Below, one piece after another: positions 1 to 6,237 of a DNA stretch of 7,250 nucleotides; position 1 is the first letter of the stretch, and each line of letters begins with the position of its first letter. This DNA comes from Deltaproteobacteria bacterium (GTDB taxonomy: Bacteria > Desulfobacterota > Desulfuromonadia > Geobacterales > Pseudopelobacteraceae). Under the pieces are notes generated by a model. That model saw only the letters and a program-made list of their open reading frames with translations. It was not told the origin of the DNA and ran no database searches. A program made the translations under genes and the position numbers. The DNA lies in assembly GCA_030654645.1 (NCBI GenBank), contig JAURXC010000090.1, positions 1 through 7,250 of the forward strand. Direction: 5' to 3'.

Positions 1-1299
1 CATCCGGGAAAAGAGCAAATACTAAAGGATGGCTACCAGGGACCAAAAACCTGTGAAACCTGTCATCCCGGCAAAGCCAAGGACTTTCTTGGAACGGTCC
101 ACTGGAAACACGCTTCGAAAGTGGATCATGTCGACAACCTGAATCCTAATGAAGAGCACGGCATGAAAAATCGCATCTATACGATGTGTAACGGAAATGA
201 CATCGTCAACAACCTGAAGGAAGTGCCACCAAACGCACTGGGCAAGACCAAGTTTACCGGCTGCAACACCTGTCACCCCGGCGATCACGCCAGCGATGTC
301 GGCAGCACCGGACCACAGGCTGAACAGGCCATCGACTGCCTGATATGTCATTCATTCAAGTATGACTTCAGCAAAAGAAAACCGGTCAAGGACAAGAACG
401 GCAATGTTGTCATGACCCAGGATCGCAGCACCGAAGCAGCCGCCAACATTGGCCGTCCAACCATCAAAAACTGCATGGCCTGCCACGAGGCGGCTGGCGG
501 CGGCGCAATGATCAAGCGCGGATTCTCCATGGCCAAGGACGCTGAGGTGCACGTAACCAAAGGTATCATCTGTGTTGATTGCCACCAGGTGAAAAATCAC
601 AAGTTCCCCACCGGCCGCGATCCCAACAACTGGGCACATGACGGCATCTACATGACCTGCGTCGGCGAGTGCCACACCAGCAAGCCTCACACGGATGCGG
701 ATTACAACCGGCATACCGACAAGATCGCCTGCCAGACCTGCCATATTCCCAAAACCGGAGGAGCATTTTCCAAAGACTTCACCAAATGGGAAAAACAGTC
801 CAATGGTTTCTATGAACCTTCAACATTGAAACGAGAAGTCAATGAAACCTCTCCGGTGTATGCCTGGTATAATCTGACCGTCAGCAATACTCCGCATTTC
901 ATCGGCCCGAAGGGTAGCAGAACCGACGGCAAGAGCAAGATCTACCCGTTCAAGGTATTCCAGGGCAAGGCTTACTTCAACAAGAAGAACGGCCAGTTGA
1001 TGTCAATGGACTTCGCACCGCCGATTTCAAACGGCGATACATTGGCGGGCGTAGCCTCGGCGGCCAAGATACTCGGCATCAAGGATTATGAACCGGTTCC
1101 AGGATGGCAGACCATCTACTTCGGCAGCAACCATCAGGTCACACCCAAAAACAAGGCATTGACCTGCGCCAACTGCCACGCGATAAATGGTGTTCTTGAC
1201 TTCAAAGAACTGGGATATGCTTCCAAGGAGATCGAGAAGCTTACCAACCCTGAGCTCTATTTTGAAAAACTGCTCAAGCTGCAGCAAGAAAATGAGTAA
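1..1299 (+). CDS. Octaheme c-type cytochrome, tetrathionate reductase (OTR) family, 5' partial
   Basis: The frame is open from the first base, so the start and signal peptide lie outside the window; the internal GTG at 121 is not the start because a haem motif (CETCH) lies upstream of it in frame. The 432 visible residues carry eight haem c attachment sites: CXXCH at nt 52-66, 262-276, 337-351, 472-486, 571-585, 730-744 and 1165-1179, plus a CX3CH (CVGECH) at 658-675. The haem count, the GRPTIKNCMACH and GGG stretch around haem 4, CQTCHIP at haem 7, the TDGKSKIYPFKVFQGK stretch (residues 308-323) and the late isolated haem 8 followed by LDFKELGY match what I recall of the octaheme tetrathionate reductase family. 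Shewanella OTR is periplasmic and reduces tetrathionate, nitrite and hydroxylamine in vitro; the physiological substrate here is unknown. A strong terminator follows. The family is fairly sure, the substrate is not. Confidence 0.9.
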   Translation, partial: HPGKEQILKDGYQGPKTCETCHPGKAKDFLGTVHWKHASKVDHVDNLNPNEEHGMKNRIYTMCNGNDIVNNLKEVPPNALGKTKFTGCNTCHPGDHASDVGSTGPQAEQAIDCLICHSFKYDFSKRKPVKDKNGNVVMTQDRSTEAAANIGRPTIKNCMACHEAAGGGAMIKRGFSMAKDAEVHVTKGIICVDCHQVKNHKFPTGRDPNNWAHDGIYMTCVGECHTSKPHTDADYNRHTDKIACQTCHIPKTGGAFSKDFTKWEKQSNGFYEPSTLKREVNETSPVYAWYNLTVSNTPHFIGPKGSRTDGKSKIYPFKVFQGKAYFNKKNGQLMSMDFAPPISNGDTLAGVASAAKILGIKDYEPVPGWQTIYFGSNHQVTPKNKALTCANCHAINGVLDFKELGYASKEIEKLTNPELYFEKLLKLQQENE

Positions 1300-1330
1300 A
1301 CCCTTGCAACTCAAAGCATGGAAATAGGTC

Positions 1331-1362
1331 ATGGGGCGTGAATCATTTCACGCCCCATTTTT
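1331..1362 (+). terminator. Rho-independent terminator after the octaheme cytochrome
   Basis: A perfect 12-bp stem (1331-1342 with 1347-1358) has a GC-rich GGGGCGTG core and a four-base TCAT loop, and runs into a T tract at 1358-1362. It lies 31 bases after the cytochrome stop codon. It indicates that most cytochrome transcripts end here and that the downstream oxidoreductase operon has its own promoter. Confidence 0.9.
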
Positions 1363-1390
1363 GATTGCACTATATAGATATTCATATATT
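1361..1390 (+). promoter_or_regulatory. Possible sigma70-type promoter for the oxidoreductase operon
   Basis: TTGATT at 1361-1366 and TATATT at 1385-1390 are separated by 18 bases in an AT-rich interval between a strong terminator and a gene with a strong ribosome binding site. A promoter must lie in or near this interval if the terminator is efficient. The exact boxes are a weak match, and I see no sigma54 GG-N10-GC pattern here. Confidence 0.3.
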
Positions 1391-1393
1391 CAT
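1378..1393 (+). repeat. Tandem direct repeat of ATATTCAT
   Basis: Two perfect, adjacent copies of ATATTCAT occupy 1378-1385 and 1386-1393, overlapping the candidate -10 box. Such a short tandem repeat can be the site of a response regulator or another dimeric activator, but in an AT-rich stretch it may also be chance. Confidence 0.35.
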
Positions 1394-1394
1394 C

Positions 1395-1411
1395 GTGTAA
1401 ATCATTCTCAC
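1395..1411 (+). promoter_or_regulatory. Imperfect dyad, possible operator in the leader of the oxidoreductase operon
   Basis: The 17 bases have the symmetric form GTG-NN-AAT-N-ATT-NN-CAC, with 12 of 16 paired positions complementary about C1403. The site sits just after the candidate -10 box and 28 bases before the GTG start, a place where a repressor or redox regulator could act. The spacing does not fit CRP (TGTGA-N6-TCACA) or FNR (TTGAT-N4-ATCAA) sites. No regulator gene is present in the window. Confidence 0.25.
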
Positions 1412-1426
1412 ATCCAAGCATCAAAC

Positions 1427-1433
1427 AGGAGGT
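1427..1433 (+). promoter_or_regulatory. Ribosome binding site that fixes the GTG start of the catalytic subunit
   Basis: AGGAGGT is a near-perfect anti-16S match five bases before the GTG at 1439. It supports this GTG as the start and places the twin-arginine motif at residues 7-8, as expected for a Tat signal. Confidence 0.85.
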
Positions 1434-1438
1434 AAATC

Positions 1439-3637
1439 GTGTCGCCAAAATTCTCTCGAAGAACTTTTCTAAAGGTTTCAGGCGCGGCCACCGCAGCGGT
1501 TACAGTTGCCGCTTCGATGCCGGAAAAGTTCCTTTCATGGGCAGAGGAGTCCGGACAGAAAGAGATGAAGCAGATCCCAACTTTCTGCGAACTCTGCTTT
1601 TGGAACTGTGGACTAATTGCAAAAGTTGAGAATAACAAGGTTGTCAAAATTGACGGCAACCCCAAGAGCCTTCGCGGTAGGGGACGGCTGTGCGGGCGTG
1701 GCAATGCCGCCTTGGGCGCGCTCTACGATCCCGACCGGTTGAAATACCCGATGATTAATACCGGTAAACGGGGTGAGCCGGTCTGGAAGCGGGCAACCTG
1801 GGACGAAGCGCTTGGTGTCATCGCCCAGAAGATGAAAGCGGTAAGTGAAAAATACGGTCCTGATTCCATGGCACTGATCTATCACGGTACCGGCGCCTCC
1901 TTCTGGAAACATCTGCTGCACGCCCACGGCAGCACACTGGCAGCGGCCCCTTCATTTGCCCAATGCCGTGGACCGCGCGACATCGGTTTTGTACTGACCT
2001 TCGGTTCGGATGTCGGATCTCCTGAATACTACGACTTCAGTAAAAGCAAATACATAGTCCTGTTCGGCTCCCATCTGGGAGAGAACGCGCATAACAGCCA
2101 GGTCCAGGACATCGTCAAAGGCTATTCCGGCGGGGCTAAAATGACCGTGGTAGATCCGCGACTCTCCAATATTGCATCAAAGGCCGACCGCTGGCTTCCG
2201 ATCAAACCGGCGACAGATCTCGCACTGATGCTGGCCTGGATCAGGTTGATAATCGAGGAAGGCCTCTACGACAAAGATTATGTAGCCAAGTATGCCACAG
2301 GTTTTGACGAACTGCGTGCTGCGGTCCAGCAATACACTCCTGAATGGGCGGAAGCCGAAACATCGATATCCAGCGATGTAATCGTCAAAGTTGCCCGCGA
2401 AATGGGTGAACATGCTCCCAATGTCTGTGTTGGAGCCGGCCGCTATTCCACCTGGTACGGCGATGACACCCAGCGCAGCCGGGCAATTGCAATTTTGAAT
2501 GCACTTCTCGGCACATGGGGCCGTGAAGGAGGCTACTTCTTCCCCACCGGAGCAAAAGTCCCGGAATACCCGGGGTTGCCAGCCTACCCGGAACACGTGG
2601 AAGCGGCAAAACTGGATGAGGCATATCCGTTCGCCCTGCTGCAGACCACCACTTCCATCAAGCAGGCCACAATTACCGGACAACCAAGACCGGTCAAAGC
2701 CTGGTTCGTATATGGCTCCAACCTGATGAAGACCATGCCTGACAAACAGGAGACCATCAAGGCGATCCAAAACCTGGATTTGATGGTTACGATTGACACC
2801 ATGCCGATGGATATAATCAACTATTCAGATGTTGTCTTGCCGGAATGCACCTACATGGAGCGATACGACAACATAAACGTGGGCAAATTCAAGGGCGAGG
2901 CCGAGATTGCGCTGCGTCAACCGACCGTCGAACCCTTGTGGGAATCAAAACCATCCTGGTGGATTACCAAGGAGCTGGGCAATAAGCTGGGTCTGGCTGC
3001 ATTCTTCCCCTGGAAGGATGGAGAAGAATACATTGCCAAACGTTGCGAAGCGGGAGAAATAGATTTTGCCCAGCTGAAGCGTGACGGCGTCATCATCAAA
3101 AAAGGGGGAAATCCCTATATCACCGCCGACAGCCAACCGGAGTTTGGCACTCCTTCGGGCAAAATCGAGCTGTACTCCCAACAATTGGCGGAAAAAGGGT
3201 TTGATCCGGTTCCAAAATACACCCGGCATCCGACCCCACCTGCAGGTCATTTCCGGCTGCTGTTCGGTCGGGCGCCGCTGCACACCTTTTCCCGCACCAC
3301 CAACAACTTCATGCTGACCGATCTGCAGAAGGATAATTCTCTCTGGATCAACGCAAAAAAAGGTAAGGAATTGGGATTGAAGAACGGGGACTATGTATCT
3401 CTAGTCAACCAGAACGGTGTGATTGCAAACGGCCGGATCAAGGTGAAGCTGACCCAACGACTCCGAGATGATGCCGTTTACATGAACCACGGCTTTGGCG
3501 TTCACGCCAAAGGGATGTCTCGTGCCAACGGTCAGGGGATTGCAGATGACGACCTGATCGGAAAACCCGCGATTGATCCGATAATGGGTGGCACCGCCAT
3601 GCGCGGGAATTTTGTCAAGATCGTTAAGGGGGCCTGA
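1439..3637 (+). CDS. Tat-exported molybdopterin oxidoreductase catalytic subunit (Psr/Phs/Ttr-like)
   Basis: This 732-residue protein starts with a Tat signal: SRRTFLK at residues 6-12, then a mildly hydrophobic alanine-rich stretch to about residue 27. It should be folded with its cofactor in the cytoplasm and exported. An N-terminal [4Fe-4S] site is formed by C50, C53, C57 and C85 (CX2CX3CX27C), followed by the molybdopterin oxidoreductase core. C176 in SFAQCRGPRD sits where this family carries the Mo or W ligand, which suggests cysteine ligation as in polysulfide and thiosulfate reductases. The molybdopterin dinucleotide-binding domain covers about residues 605-730, beginning FGRAPLHTFSRT and containing LWINAKKGKELGLKNGD. 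It begins 139 bases after the cytochrome gene, beyond a terminator, and ends one base before the membrane-subunit gene. The substrate is uncertain: polysulfide, thiosulfate, tetrathionate or another oxyanion are all possible. The length and key residues look intact. Confidence 0.93.
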   Translation: MSPKFSRRTFLKVSGAATAAVTVAASMPEKFLSWAEESGQKEMKQIPTFCELCFWNCGLIAKVENNKVVKIDGNPKSLRGRGRLCGRGNAALGALYDPDRLKYPMINTGKRGEPVWKRATWDEALGVIAQKMKAVSEKYGPDSMALIYHGTGASFWKHLLHAHGSTLAAAPSFAQCRGPRDIGFVLTFGSDVGSPEYYDFSKSKYIVLFGSHLGENAHNSQVQDIVKGYSGGAKMTVVDPRLSNIASKADRWLPIKPATDLALMLAWIRLIIEEGLYDKDYVAKYATGFDELRAAVQQYTPEWAEAETSISSDVIVKVAREMGEHAPNVCVGAGRYSTWYGDDTQRSRAIAILNALLGTWGREGGYFFPTGAKVPEYPGLPAYPEHVEAAKLDEAYPFALLQTTTSIKQATITGQPRPVKAWFVYGSNLMKTMPDKQETIKAIQNLDLMVTIDTMPMDIINYSDVVLPECTYMERYDNINVGKFKGEAEIALRQPTVEPLWESKPSWWITKELGNKLGLAAFFPWKDGEEYIAKRCEAGEIDFAQLKRDGVIIKKGGNPYITADSQPEFGTPSGKIELYSQQLAEKGFDPVPKYTRHPTPPAGHFRLLFGRAPLHTFSRTTNNFMLTDLQKDNSLWINAKKGKELGLKNGDYVSLVNQNGVIANGRIKVKLTQRLRDDAVYMNHGFGVHAKGMSRANGQGIADDDLIGKPAIDPIMGGTAMRGNFVKIVKGA
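3626..3632 (+). promoter_or_regulatory. Ribosome binding site that decides the start of the NrfD-like gene
   Basis: AAGGGGG lies six bases before the ATG at 3639, inside the last codons of the preceding gene. It favours 3639 over the in-frame ATG at 3588, which would add 17 polar residues lying entirely within the upstream gene. Confidence 0.7.
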
Positions 3638-3638
3638 C

Positions 3639-4796
3639 ATGAAACTATTCGGAGTTCTTATTCCTGAGAAGGAACAGCTTATCGGCACCGTGGGTGACGT
3701 AATCAAAGGAAAAGCCGGATTGTCGCTGTATGCGTCAATATTCGGCCTGTTGATCGGGCTATACGCCATCGGCTCCATCTTCATCAGAGGGCATGCCCAC
3801 ACGATCAACACCTCCAGCCTCGTCCCCTGGGGACTGCAGATATCCACCTATGTCTATTTTGCGCTGCTCAGTACCGGCTGCACATTCGTCAATTTTTTCG
3901 GCCACGTTTTTTTCGAAAAGCAGTACAAACCGTTTGCGTCAAGAATTGTTTTTGTCGGGATAATCACAGCCGTGGCTGCCTTCTTCTCTCTGACGACCGA
4001 GATGGGACACCTTGAGCGGATGTACTATTTCCTGCTGTCGCCAAACCCGAAGTCGCCCATGTTCTGGATGGCCATCTGGTACACCTGCTACCTGATCATC
4101 ATCACCTGGGAATACGTAAACATTCAGACCAACAGGCACTCCAACCGGGTCATGTGGGCAGCGTTTTTTATAGCGGTCTTCACCCACAGCACACTGGGAA
4201 GCCTGCTCGGTTCGGTCAGTTCACGCGTATATTACTACAGCGCACTGATGCCGATCTATTTCCTGTTTATCGCCTTCCTGACCGGCTGTTCCCTTACGAC
4301 CATCATTGCCGCAATGACGGTCAAACAGAAGAAACTGGACGAGAACTACCATCTACACCCCTTTGTAACACTACTCAAGGTCGGATTGGGGCTGGCGCTT
4401 TTGATCACCTTCTGGCGCATGATGATCGGTCTCTCCGCGCACCTGGAGGGTTCCGAGGTTTTCTCGTTGACGCTGATCAACAGCGTGCTGTTCGGAATCG
4501 TGGTCGTTATCGTAATTCCCTACATCCTGCTCAAAATCGGTCAAAGCGCCAACTGGCTGATCTTTGTGGGACTCTTCATCATGGGCACCCAGCTCAAAGC
4601 CCGTAACGACCTGGTGGTCGGCGCATTCAAGATCCCGGTTTTCAGAGTCTATGACATGCCCGAAGTAGTGCACTACACACCGTCAATCTATGAGAACCTT
4701 GTAGTTGTGGCATCCGCCTCACTGGTGGCCATGCTCTATATCGTTTTCGAGCGTTCGGGTGTTTTTGAAGCAAGAAACATCAAGGAGGAACACTGA
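3639..4796 (+). CDS. NrfD/PsrC-type polytopic membrane subunit, quinone-interacting
   Basis: From the ATG at 3639 this encodes 385 residues with about ten hydrophobic segments, near residues 28-50, 65-90, 101-119, 141-161, 170-191, 198-227, 242-262, 276-300, 304-318 and 352-371. The VPWGLQISTYVYF stretch (62-74) and the GHLERMYYFLLSPNPKSPMFW stretch in two parts (GHLER at 123-127, SPM at 139-141) fit the NrfD/PsrC family. Known members anchor periplasmic FeS-Mo subunits and exchange electrons with menaquinone without haem. It begins one base after the catalytic-subunit stop and ends two bases before the FeS-subunit start, so translation is probably coupled. The order catalytic, membrane, FeS differs from psrABC, where the FeS gene lies second. 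The role follows from family and context; the direction of electron flow is not visible. Confidence 0.9.
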   Translation: MKLFGVLIPEKEQLIGTVGDVIKGKAGLSLYASIFGLLIGLYAIGSIFIRGHAHTINTSSLVPWGLQISTYVYFALLSTGCTFVNFFGHVFFEKQYKPFASRIVFVGIITAVAAFFSLTTEMGHLERMYYFLLSPNPKSPMFWMAIWYTCYLIIITWEYVNIQTNRHSNRVMWAAFFIAVFTHSTLGSLLGSVSSRVYYYSALMPIYFLFIAFLTGCSLTTIIAAMTVKQKKLDENYHLHPFVTLLKVGLGLALLITFWRMMIGLSAHLEGSEVFSLTLINSVLFGIVVVIVIPYILLKIGQSANWLIFVGLFIMGTQLKARNDLVVGAFKIPVFRVYDMPEVVHYTPSIYENLVVVASASLVAMLYIVFERSGVFEARNIKEEH

Positions 4797-4798
4797 TC

Positions 4799-5515
4799 AT
4801 GGACCAGTTTGACGGCAAGGACATCATGGAAATAATGCAGGAAGATCTGCTGCGCGCCCTGAAAAAACCACGCAAGGAACGGCGCTGGGCAATGGCCATC
4901 GACCTGAAGAAGTGTATCGGCTGCCACGCCTGCACCACCGGCTGCATGTCCGAGAACCTGACACCACCCGAAATTCATTATCGCCCGGTCAAGGAAGAGG
5001 AGATCGGCGAGTACCCCAATACCGGCATGCGTTTTCTGCCACGCCCATGTTTTCATTGCGATTCACCCACCTGCACACCGGTCTGTCCGGTTACCGCAAC
5101 CTACAAGCGCGATGACGGCCTGGTCGTGATCGATTACAAGAAATGCATCGGCTGCCGCTACTGCATCGTGGCCTGTCCATACGGCGCCCGTTCGGCCGAT
5201 TCCGGCCATTACTTTACCGGTGACTTCCACGAGAAGACCTATGAAGTGGAGAATTCCGGCGAGTACGGCGGGAATTTTAAACGCAAGAGCCACTGGCATT
5301 CGCCGATCGGCAACGCCCGCAAGTGCCATTTCTGCATTCACCGGGTCGAAAAGGGCGAGCTGACCCGTTGCACGACAACCTGCCTCGGCAACGCCACCTT
5401 CTTCGGCGATATCAACGACCCCAAGGCTCTGATCACCAAACTGATCTCCAAGCCGAACGTGTTCAGGTACAAGGAAGAGTTGGGCACAAAACCGATGGTG
5501 TACTATATCACCTGA
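4799..5515 (+). CDS. Four-[4Fe-4S] electron-transfer subunit (PsrB/TtrB-like)
   Basis: This 238-residue ferredoxin-like protein has sixteen cysteines in the pattern for four [4Fe-4S] clusters: C39/C42/C45/C49, C84/C87/C92/C96, C116/C119/C122/C126 and C176/C179/C191/C195. The FFGDINDP stretch (201-208) after the last cysteine pair is usual for the electron-transfer subunits of Mo-bisPGD enzymes. The final motif reads CTTTCLGNA, without the usual CP, a variation I recall in some relatives. There is no signal peptide, so it is probably carried through the Tat system bound to the catalytic subunit and sits between that subunit and the NrfD protein. AAGGAGG at 4782-4788 lies ten bases before the ATG, which follows the upstream stop by two bases. 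It is the last gene of the operon, closed by a terminator at 5551-5588. Confidence 0.93.
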   Translation: MDQFDGKDIMEIMQEDLLRALKKPRKERRWAMAIDLKKCIGCHACTTGCMSENLTPPEIHYRPVKEEEIGEYPNTGMRFLPRPCFHCDSPTCTPVCPVTATYKRDDGLVVIDYKKCIGCRYCIVACPYGARSADSGHYFTGDFHEKTYEVENSGEYGGNFKRKSHWHSPIGNARKCHFCIHRVEKGELTRCTTTCLGNATFFGDINDPKALITKLISKPNVFRYKEELGTKPMVYYIT

Positions 5516-5550
5516 TCGACATCCGGATTCTCCGGATAGTAGCTTCAGCA

Positions 5551-5588
5551 AAAAAACAGAGGAACTCCAGCGAGTTCCCCTGTTTTTT
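5551..5588 (+). terminator. Rho-independent terminator at the end of the oxidoreductase operon, symmetrical
   Basis: Arms 5551-5567 and 5572-5588 pair over 17 positions with a single A-C mismatch (A5560 with C5579) and a CAGC loop. One arm begins with six A and the other ends with six T, so the structure could also terminate transcription coming from the right. It lies 36 bases after the FeS-subunit stop codon. Confidence 0.88.
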
Positions 5589-5697
5589 ACGAAACGCCGC
5601 ATTTTGACAGCATGTCTGAAATCCTGAAAAACGGATTGGAGTTGTTGACGGGCGGACTCGTTTTTGATACCACACTATTGTATTTTCAACGCGACAC

Positions 5698-5714
5698 AGG
5701 CGGCAATTCCGCCT
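5698..5714 (+). repeat. Small hairpin in the leader of the FKBP gene
   Basis: AGGCGG (5698-5703) and CCGCCT (5709-5714) form a perfect 6-bp inverted repeat around CAATT. It ends six bases before the AAGGA ribosome binding site at 5721-5725. It could be an operator or a leader structure affecting translation. No T tract follows, so it is not a terminator. The rest of 5589-5697 shows no clear promoter: TTGACG at 5645 and TTGACA at 5604 lack convincing -10 partners. Confidence 0.4.
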
Positions 5715-5730
5715 TGTACAAAGGACGCAA

Positions 5731-6204
5731 ATGGCACAAGTAGCAAAGAACACCGTGGTAACGCTCAGTTACAATCTTACCGACCCCGACGGAAACATGC
5801 TTGACGAGGGCAATCAGCCGATAGTTTATCTCCATGGCGGCTATGGAGGCGTATTCGCTCCCATTGAAAGTGCGCTGGAAGGCAAACTGGTCGGAGATGC
5901 CGTGACTGTCAAGCTGCAGCCCGCCGATGCGTTTGGTGAATATGATTTTGACTTGTTGCAGATCGAGCCGGTCGAGAACCTACCTCAACCGCTCAAGGTT
6001 GGAATGATGATTGAAGGCGAAACCGATGAAGGACTGGAAGAGAGCGCGGTGTTCTACACCGTAACTGAAATTGCCGACGGCAAGGCGGTTCTGGACGGCA
6101 ATCACCCATTATCGGGCATGGCTCTGGTTTTTATCGCTTCCGTCACAGCGATACGACCGGCGACAGCGGCAGAGATCGCGGCCGGCGAAGCGCTTGGCGC
6201 TTGA
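5731..6204 (+). CDS. FKBP-type peptidyl-prolyl isomerase, SlyD-like without metal-binding tail
   Basis: This is a 157-residue soluble protein with the SlyD layout: a split FKBP fold (VAKNTVVTLSYNLTDPDG at the start, YLHGGYGG and ALEGKLVGD near residues 33-56, FGEYD near 70) interrupted by an insert-in-flap chaperone domain at about 75-125, then the closing GNHPLSGMALVF strand. It should catalyse proline cis-trans isomerisation and act as a folding chaperone in the cytoplasm; no signal peptide is seen. Compared with E. coli SlyD it has one more residue between YLHG and ALEG, and lacks the C-terminal His/Cys-rich nickel-binding tail, ending in an alanine-rich AAEIAAGEALGA. AAGGA at 5721-5725, five bases before the ATG, supports the start. 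It lies 33 bases before the zinc-ribbon gene and may share a transcript with it. Confidence 0.9.
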   Translation: MAQVAKNTVVTLSYNLTDPDGNMLDEGNQPIVYLHGGYGGVFAPIESALEGKLVGDAVTVKLQPADAFGEYDFDLLQIEPVENLPQPLKVGMMIEGETDEGLEESAVFYTVTEIADGKAVLDGNHPLSGMALVFIASVTAIRPATAAEIAAGEALGA

Positions 6205-6237
6205 TCCATATATCCTGAAATATTGGAGTAACAGTTC

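Noticed and set aside
1..9. A ninth haem, since the first visible residues HPG resemble the tail of CXXCHPG
   Set aside because: The cysteines would lie outside the window, the family has eight haems, and all eight are already accounted for.
352..744. 130-residue minus-strand open frame inside the cytochrome gene
   Set aside because: It is opposite several CXXCH motifs that are clearly coding on the plus strand, and its hydrophobic translation is a shadow effect.
121..1299. GTG at 121 as the start of the cytochrome
   Set aside because: The frame is open to the first base of the window and a CXXCH haem motif (52-66) lies upstream in frame, and the required export signal would be missing.
1395..1411. 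CRP or FNR binding site
   Set aside because: The half-site spacing and the core bases do not match either consensus; it is kept only as an unnamed dyad.
2177..2770. 197-residue minus-strand open frame
   Set aside because: It is the antisense shadow of the molybdopterin oxidoreductase gene; its translation shows no recognisable domain and no ribosome binding site is evident.
3588..3638. Upstream ATG at 3588 as the start of the NrfD-like gene
   Set aside because: It lies inside the catalytic-subunit gene without a clear ribosome binding site, while ATG 3639 has AAGGGGG six bases before it.
5063..5602. 179-residue minus-strand open frame across the FeS-subunit gene
   Set aside because: It is antisense to the four-cluster ferredoxin and runs through the terminator hairpin, with no family resemblance.
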